A DNA stretch of 64,000 bases from Spirosoma telluris. Its GTDB lineage: Bacteria > Bacteroidota > Bacteroidia > Cytophagales > Spirosomataceae. Both the position numbers and the translations under genes were made by a program. A model generated the notes under the pieces. It was not told the origin of the DNA. It was given only the letters and a program-made list of their open reading frames with translations, and did not search any database. The stretch covers positions 1,860,001-1,924,000 of the forward strand of contig QLII01000001.1 in assembly GCA_003259005.1 (NCBI GenBank), written 5' to 3'. Below, one piece after another: positions 59,714 to 64,000 of this stretch (position 1 is its first letter; each line of letters starts with the position of its first letter).

Positions 59714-60616
59714 ATGGAAACCGCCGAGCAAATCAAAGACGTTGTCCGTCAGAAATACGCAGCCATCGCCGAACAGGCTGAAACCACGGGTTGTTGTGGA
59801 AGTGCCCAATCGGGACCAACCTCCTGTTGTGGGCCAGAAATCAGTGCTAATGTACCCATTGACATGGCAGTGGGGTATGATGAACTAAACGGCTACGTCG
59901 CCGAGGCTGATTTAGGATTAGGCTGTGGCCTGCCCACCCAATTTGCCCAGATCAAACCGGGCGATGTTGTTATTGATTTAGGCTCGGGCGCGGGCAATGA
60001 TTGTTTCGTGGCTCGTGCGGAGACGGGCGAAACCGGGCGCGTCATTGGGCTGGATATGACCCCGGCCATGATTGATCGGGCTCGCCTGAATACCAAAGCC
60101 TTAGGATTCACCAACGTTGACTTTGTCTATGGCGATATTGAGGACATGCCCTTACCCGAAAATTTGGCCGATGTCGTTGTTAGCAACTGCGTGATGAACC
60201 TGGTACCCGATAAGCAAAAGGCATTTTCAGAAACCTTCCGTATTCTCAAACCAAGTGGTCATTTCAGCATCTCGGATATTGTCCTGAAAGGCGAATTGCC
60301 CGGAAGTTTACAGCGTGACGCCGAACTCTACGTTGGCTGTGTTTCGGGCGCTATTCAAAAAGCCGACTACTTACAAATCGTCGAAAAGGCTGGATTCACA
60401 AACATTATCGTGCAAAAGGAGCGCGAAATTGCGTTGCCCGATGACGTACTAAAAAAATACCTGTCCGACGCTGAAATTGCCGACTATCGCCAACAAGGCA
60501 GGGGTATCTACAGCGTGACGGTTTTTGCGCAAAAACCGGCAACGGCTTCGTCCAGTCTGGTTGAACCTGGCTCGTCAACGAGCACTTCCTGCTGTGGCCC
60601 TGAGTGTTGTAACTAA
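59714..60616 (+). CDS. arsM: Arsenite S-adenosylmethionine methyltransferase
   Basis: 300 aa. It methylates As(III) to methylated and finally volatile species using SAM and thiols. The SAM-binding motif is VIDLGSGAGND (about 86-96). The three conserved cysteines of ArsM are present: C71 (GLGCGLPT), C159 (SNCVMNL) and C209 (YVGCVSGA). Extra cysteine pairs occur near the N-terminus (C27/28, C38/39) and in an added tail (C293/294, C298/299), both containing the same TSCCGPE text; these may bind arsenite or receive it. The gene follows arsR after 62 bp and is closely followed by arsC. Confidence 0.94.
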   Translation: METAEQIKDVVRQKYAAIAEQAETTGCCGSAQSGPTSCCGPEISANVPIDMAVGYDELNGYVAEADLGLGCGLPTQFAQIKPGDVVIDLGSGAGNDCFVARAETGETGRVIGLDMTPAMIDRARLNTKALGFTNVDFVYGDIEDMPLPENLADVVVSNCVMNLVPDKQKAFSETFRILKPSGHFSISDIVLKGELPGSLQRDAELYVGCVSGAIQKADYLQIVEKAGFTNIIVQKEREIALPDDVLKKYLSDAEIADYRQQGRGIYSVTVFAQKPATASSSLVEPGSSTSTSCCGPECCN

Positions 60617-60628
60617 ACCCGATCCGCA

Positions 60629-61078
60629 ATGAAACGAATCCTGGTCCTTTGCTCAGGCAATTCAGCCCGCTCACAACTAGCGCAAGCCTACCTCCAACAT
60701 TTTGCCAATACAGTAGACGATATCGAGCAGGCCGAAGTCTATAGTGCGGGGGTTAAGCCCAAAGGGGTGAATCCACTGGCCATTCAGGTTCTAGCCGAAG
60801 ACGGTATTGATAGTTCACATCACACATCCAATCACGCCGATGAGTATGTACACATCCCATTCGATTTCGTCATTACCGTTTGCGATAATGCTCGTGAACA
60901 ATGCCCCTTTTTCCCTTCGGCGGGGGAACTGATTCACCATAGTTTTCCGGAACCCAGCCATATGGAAGGCAAGGATAAACTTACGGCCTTTCGTGAAGTG
61001 CGCGATCTGATCAAAGCCTACAGCCAGGAATTCATTGCCACCCGATTAGCTGTCAATAAACCTATTTCAACTCCCTAA
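60629..61078 (+). CDS. arsC: Arsenate reductase, low-molecular-weight phosphatase type
   Basis: 149 aa. It reduces As(V) to As(III) by a thiol cascade. The P-loop VLCSGNSARS carries nucleophile C8 and R14 (C-x5-R). The second and third redox cysteines are C85 and C92 (VCDNAREQCP) with the seven-residue spacing of the thioredoxin-coupled enzymes. EPSHMEGKD provides the acid-loop region. It lies 12 bp after arsM and just before the acetyltransferase, inside the operon. Confidence 0.93.
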   Translation: MKRILVLCSGNSARSQLAQAYLQHFANTVDDIEQAEVYSAGVKPKGVNPLAIQVLAEDGIDSSHHTSNHADEYVHIPFDFVITVCDNAREQCPFFPSAGELIHHSFPEPSHMEGKDKLTAFREVRDLIKAYSQEFIATRLAVNKPISTP

Positions 61079-61083
61079 TCACC

Positions 61084-61533
61084 ATGCACGTACACATCGA
61101 AAACGCCCGGCCTGAAGACAAAGATGCCATCGTTACTCTGCTGCATCAGGGGCAACTACTAACCGACGATTTACCAGCGGATCTGTCTGATTTTGTGATC
61201 GCCAAAGAGTCGGTAACGCCCGTTGGGGTTGCTGGTTTAGAGCGGTTTGAGCAGGTGGGACTGCTTCGCTCGGTAGCTGTTGATCCCGCGTTTCAGGGCA
61301 ACCAAATTGGCGCTCAATTAGTGGAGCGACTGCTGGAGACCGCTCAGGCGGCCGGACTTGACGAACTGTATCTACTTACAACAACAGCCGAACCTTATTT
61401 CAAACGATATGATTTTCAGGTGGTTAATCGTCAGGACGTGCCAGCCGCTATTCAACAGACCCAGCAATTCAGCGATTTATGCCCGTCATCGGCCATTGTC
61501 ATGAAACGGGTGTTAACCCAGCATCCAGCATGA
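61084..61533 (+). CDS. arsN2: GNAT acetyltransferase, ArsN2-like
   Basis: 149 aa GNAT fold. The acetyl-CoA loop is seen in [20 protein letters not shown], followed by the helix [20 protein letters not shown] and the C-terminal [13 protein letters not shown]. ArsN-type enzymes acetylate organoarsenicals such as arsinothricin; the position between arsC and acr3 supports this class, but the substrate is inferred. Its TGA overlaps the acr3 start (ATGA at 61530-61533), indicating translational coupling. Confidence 0.85.
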   Translation: MHVHIENARPEDKDAIVTLLHQGQLLTDDLPADLSDFVIAKESVTPVGVAGLERFEQVGLLRSVAVDPAFQGNQIGAQLVERLLETAQAAGLDELYLLTTTAEPYFKRYDFQVVNRQDVPAAIQQTQQFSDLCPSSAIVMKRVLTQHPA

Positions 61534-62594
61534 ACAGCCCACGTCTTTCGTTTCTCGACCGCTTTTTAACCCTGTGGATTTTCCTGGCCATGCTGATAGG
61601 CGTTGGCATTGGCTATTTCTTCCCACAGTCGGAAGGTTTCATCAATGGGTTTAACGCCGGCTCTACGAACGTGCCGCTCGCCATTGGTCTGGTGCTGATG
61701 ATGTATCCACCGCTGGCTAAAGTGCGCTATGACGAACTCCCGAAAGTCTTTACTAATACCAAACTATTGGGTTTATCGCTGGTACAAAACTGGATTATCG
61801 GCCCGCTGCTGATGTTTGGTCTGGCGGTTATTTTTCTACCCGATAAGCCCGAATACATGACAGGTCTGATCATGATCGGCATTGCCCGTTGCATTGCGAT
61901 GGTGATCGTCTGGAATGATCTGGCCAAGGGCGACCGCCTGTATGCCGCTGGACTGGTGGCCTTCAACAGCATTTTTCAGGTACTGTTTTATTCGGTCTAC
62001 GCCTATGTGTTTATCACAGTATTACCGCCCCTGTTTGGCATGAAAGGTTATACCGTTAATATCACAATTGGCGAGGTGGCCAAAAGTGTATTTATCTATC
62101 TGGGCGTGCCATTTTTGGCGGGTTTATTCTCGCGGCTAATTCTCACGCGACTAAAAAGTCGTCTGTGGTATGAGCAGACCTTCTTACCGGCGATCAGCCC
62201 AATCACACTGATTGCGCTGTTGTTCACTATTGTTGTAATGTTCAGTCTCAAAGGGAAATTGATCGTAACCATCCCGCTCGATGTGGTGCGTATCGCCATT
62301 CCGTTGACGATCTATTTTGCCATCATGTTCTTTTCGGCCTTTTATCTGTCTAAACGAGCCGGTACCGATTATGCAAAATCGACATCACTGGCCTTCACCG
62401 CAGCGGGCAACAACTTCGAACTAGGCATTGCTGTGGCCATCGCCGTGTTCGGCATCAATTCGGGGGCGGCCTTTGCCGCTGTGGTCGGTCCGCTGATCGA
62501 AGTACCAGCCCTGATTCTGCTGGTCAACTTTGCTCTGAAGCAGGAACATAAATTTACTCCCCACTACAAAAAAGCCATTCAGAACCACGCATGA
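61530..62594 (+). CDS. acr3: ACR3 family arsenite efflux permease
   Basis: 354 aa, about ten membrane helices, in the inner membrane. It exports arsenite using the proton gradient. The start at 61530 ([18 protein letters not shown]) is chosen for the ATGA overlap with the upstream gene. The conserved cysteine of the ACR3 pore is C121 in [20 protein letters not shown], and the conserved glutamate lies in [14 protein letters not shown]. The family ending [17 protein letters not shown] is complete. The stop overlaps the next start (ATGA at 62591-62594). Confidence 0.94.
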   Translation: MNSPRLSFLDRFLTLWIFLAMLIGVGIGYFFPQSEGFINGFNAGSTNVPLAIGLVLMMYPPLAKVRYDELPKVFTNTKLLGLSLVQNWIIGPLLMFGLAVIFLPDKPEYMTGLIMIGIARCIAMVIVWNDLAKGDRLYAAGLVAFNSIFQVLFYSVYAYVFITVLPPLFGMKGYTVNITIGEVAKSVFIYLGVPFLAGLFSRLILTRLKSRLWYEQTFLPAISPITLIALLFTIVVMFSLKGKLIVTIPLDVVRIAIPLTIYFAIMFFSAFYLSKRAGTDYAKSTSLAFTAAGNNFELGIAVAIAVFGINSGAAFAAVVGPLIEVPALILLVNFALKQEHKFTPHYKKAIQNHA

Positions 62595-63390
62595 AACTTG
62601 CCCTATTTTCGGATATACATGCCAATTTACCCGCGCTGGAAGCAGTATTGGCCGACATCGATAGCCGTAATCCAGACGCGGTCTACTGTCTGGGTGACCT
62701 GGTAGGCTATAACATCTGGCCTAACGAAGTCATTGCTGAAATCCGTAAGCGCAGGATTCCCACCATTACGGGAAACTATGATTTCGGCATTGGCCGTGCA
62801 TCCGACGATTGCGGTTGCGCCTACCGGGAAGAAGCGGAAAAAGCGATGGGTAAAGTCTCCATTGCCTACACCAATAAGGCAGTAGGCGATGAGGAACGAA
62901 ACTATCTACGCTCGTTACCCACGCACATCCGGGTTGAATTTGAGTTAGGCAGCCATCCAGAAAACCTGTGGCAACAACAACCTCCCCTTTCGTTACTACT
63001 GGTTCATGGCAGTCCCGCCGGGTGAACGAATATTTGTTTGAGGATCGGGGCGACCGAAGTTTAGGTCGTGTTCTGGAAGGAGCTGGGGCCGATATTCTCT
63101 GTTTTGGCCATACGCATAAACCCTTTTATAAAGTGGTCAGTGCTGAAGTGGAAGGGCAGGAAACGTATTGGCGCCATGCCATCAATATCGGGTCAGTAGG
63201 CAAGCCCAAAGATGGCGATCCCCGCGCCTGTTACGTGCTCCTGACCATTGACGAAACTGCCCGACCCGGCTCTCGTGAAGGCATACAGGTGGAGTTTATT
63301 CGCGTGGCCTATGATGTGGAAAAGGCCGCCCGCGCTATTGAAGCAAGTGAACTGCCCAACCCATACGCCACGATGTTACGGACGGCCTGA
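62591..63390 (+). CDS. Calcineurin-like metallophosphoesterase in the arsenic operon (frameshifted)
   Basis: The repaired length is 266 aa. One C is missing from the CCC run at 63014-63016; with it the frame continues [12 protein letters not shown]. Metal-binding motifs are all visible: [26 protein letters not shown] and CFGHTHKP. The YfcE/MJ0936-like group acts on phosphodiesters or phosphomonoesters. Overlap with acr3 indicates that it belongs to the operon. A role in arsenic handling, for example with arsenylated metabolites, is speculation. DDCGC at about 75-79 is an extra cysteine pair of possible interest. Confidence 0.85.
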
Positions 63391-63438
63391 CGGCATTCTG
63401 TATGTTTCATTAGCAGCTAAACGGATCTATGATTTATC

Positions 63439-64000
63439 ATGAATGAGCAGACGGTACACGATGTGATCATTATCGGCGGTGGGCAGTCGGGTCTGGCAAC
63501 TGCTTATCATTTACGGCGTAATGCCCTGGATGTTATCCTGTTGGATGACCAGTCCTCTCCAGGTGGAGCCTGGCAACATGGCTGGGAATCCCTGCGACTT
63601 TTTTCTCCGGCAGATGCTAGCTCGTTACCCGGCTGGCTGATGCCCCGCGGACTTGATACGTACCCGTCCCGCCAGGAAGTCATTGATTATCTCACTAATT
63701 ATGAGAAGCGTTATGGCTTTACAATTCATCGTCCAGTTCACGTTTATGCGGTTAAGCTAGAGGATACCCTATTTCTCCTGATGACTAACCAGGGAGAGTA
63801 CCGTTGTCGAGCGTTAGTATGCTCTACGGGAAGCTGGAGTCATCCCTATCTTCCAGCCTATGCTGGTAGAGAAGACTTTAGCGGGAAACAGATTCATTCG
63901 GCTACCTATACTTCACCCGATGAATTTGCTGGTAAACGCGTGTTGGTGGTGGGTGGCGGTAATTCGGGGGCGCAGATCGTGGCTGAAGTGTCGAAAGTTG
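63439..64000 (+). CDS. arsO: ArsO-like flavin monooxygenase, N-terminal part (cut by window end)
   Basis: The first 187 residues are visible, with no stop before the window end. The FAD-binding motif IIIGGGQSGLATAYH is at about 10-24, a FMO-type segment has QHGWESLRLFSPADASSLPG, and the NADPH-binding motif VLVVGGGNSGAQIV starts at about 172. Flavoproteins of this type (ArsO) are found in arsenic operons and probably oxidise organoarsenic or arsenite species. The gap of 48 bp from the phosphoesterase suggests the same operon. Confidence 0.85.
   Translation, partial: MNEQTVHDVIIIGGGQSGLATAYHLRRNALDVILLDDQSSPGGAWQHGWESLRLFSPADASSLPGWLMPRGLDTYPSRQEVIDYLTNYEKRYGFTIHRPVHVYAVKLEDTLFLLMTNQGEYRCRALVCSTGSWSHPYLPAYAGREDFSGKQIHSATYTSPDEFAGKRVLVVGGGNSGAQIVAEVSKV

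Noticed and set aside
1..64000. Integrated mobile element or prophage as the origin of the array
   Set aside because: No integrase, transposase, attachment repeat or tRNA was recognised. Tandem duplication with conversion explains the array better.

Overview
The window looks like chromosome of a Cytophagales bacterium, probably Spirosoma or a near relative. This is inferred from the protein families, roughly even base composition, weak or absent Shine-Dalgarno sequences and a TAnnTTTG-type promoter in front of arsR; no rRNA or other marker is present to prove it. No tRNA, CRISPR array, insertion sequence or transposase was recognised.

Layout. Positions 1-55462 are dominated by an array of 18 large MacB/FtsX-type permeases (one cut by the window start). 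All lie on the + strand and no ABC ATPase gene was seen among them. They fall into modules. Module A has PadR at 4856 and six permeases from 5287 to 21552; two related permeases lie before it at 1-452 and 537-3217. Module B has PadR at 23368 and four permeases from 23803 to 34606. Module C has PadR at 37466, a small helical membrane protein at 37864 and one prefix-less permease at 38417. Module D has PadR at 41562 and five permeases from 42005 to 55462. The cytoplasmic N-terminal prefix of the permeases differs by module (LEEVQGDLHEEF in A, LDELEGDLDELF in B, EEVQGDLLELY in D). Between modules sit small cargo genes: an NTF2-like protein, a secreted sugar isomerase-like protein, DoxX and HxlR, and a second HxlR with an aldo/keto reductase and a RibD-like reductase.

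Regulation. The PadR genes of modules A, B and D share an upstream architecture: a TGTCC half-site or dyad, then 21-22 bp later a TGTCC-N6-GGACA dyad, then 65-66 bp later a sigma-54-like element TGGC-N4-GCATTTG, then the PadR start about 30 bp further on. This suggests enhancer-dependent sigma-54 control of each module, with PadR as a local feedback regulator. It is the most novel signal in the window. The spacers between permease genes are nearly all imperfect palindromes whose right arm runs into the next start codon, and two spacer types are repeated three times almost unchanged.

Positions 55541-59120 hold an NTF2-like protein, a NamZ-type (DUF1343) exported protein and a large lipoprotein. 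Positions 59319-64000 hold an arsenic operon: arsR, arsM, an arsC phosphatase-type reductase, an arsN2-like acetyltransferase, acr3, a metallophosphoesterase and the start of an arsO-like flavoprotein.

Quality caveat. I count 23 single-base deletions that break reading frames, nearly all in homopolymer runs and in unrelated genes. Restoring each one gives full-length proteins. I treat these as probable sequencing errors and give repaired gene extents. Interrupted genes are therefore reported as CDS, not pseudogenes.
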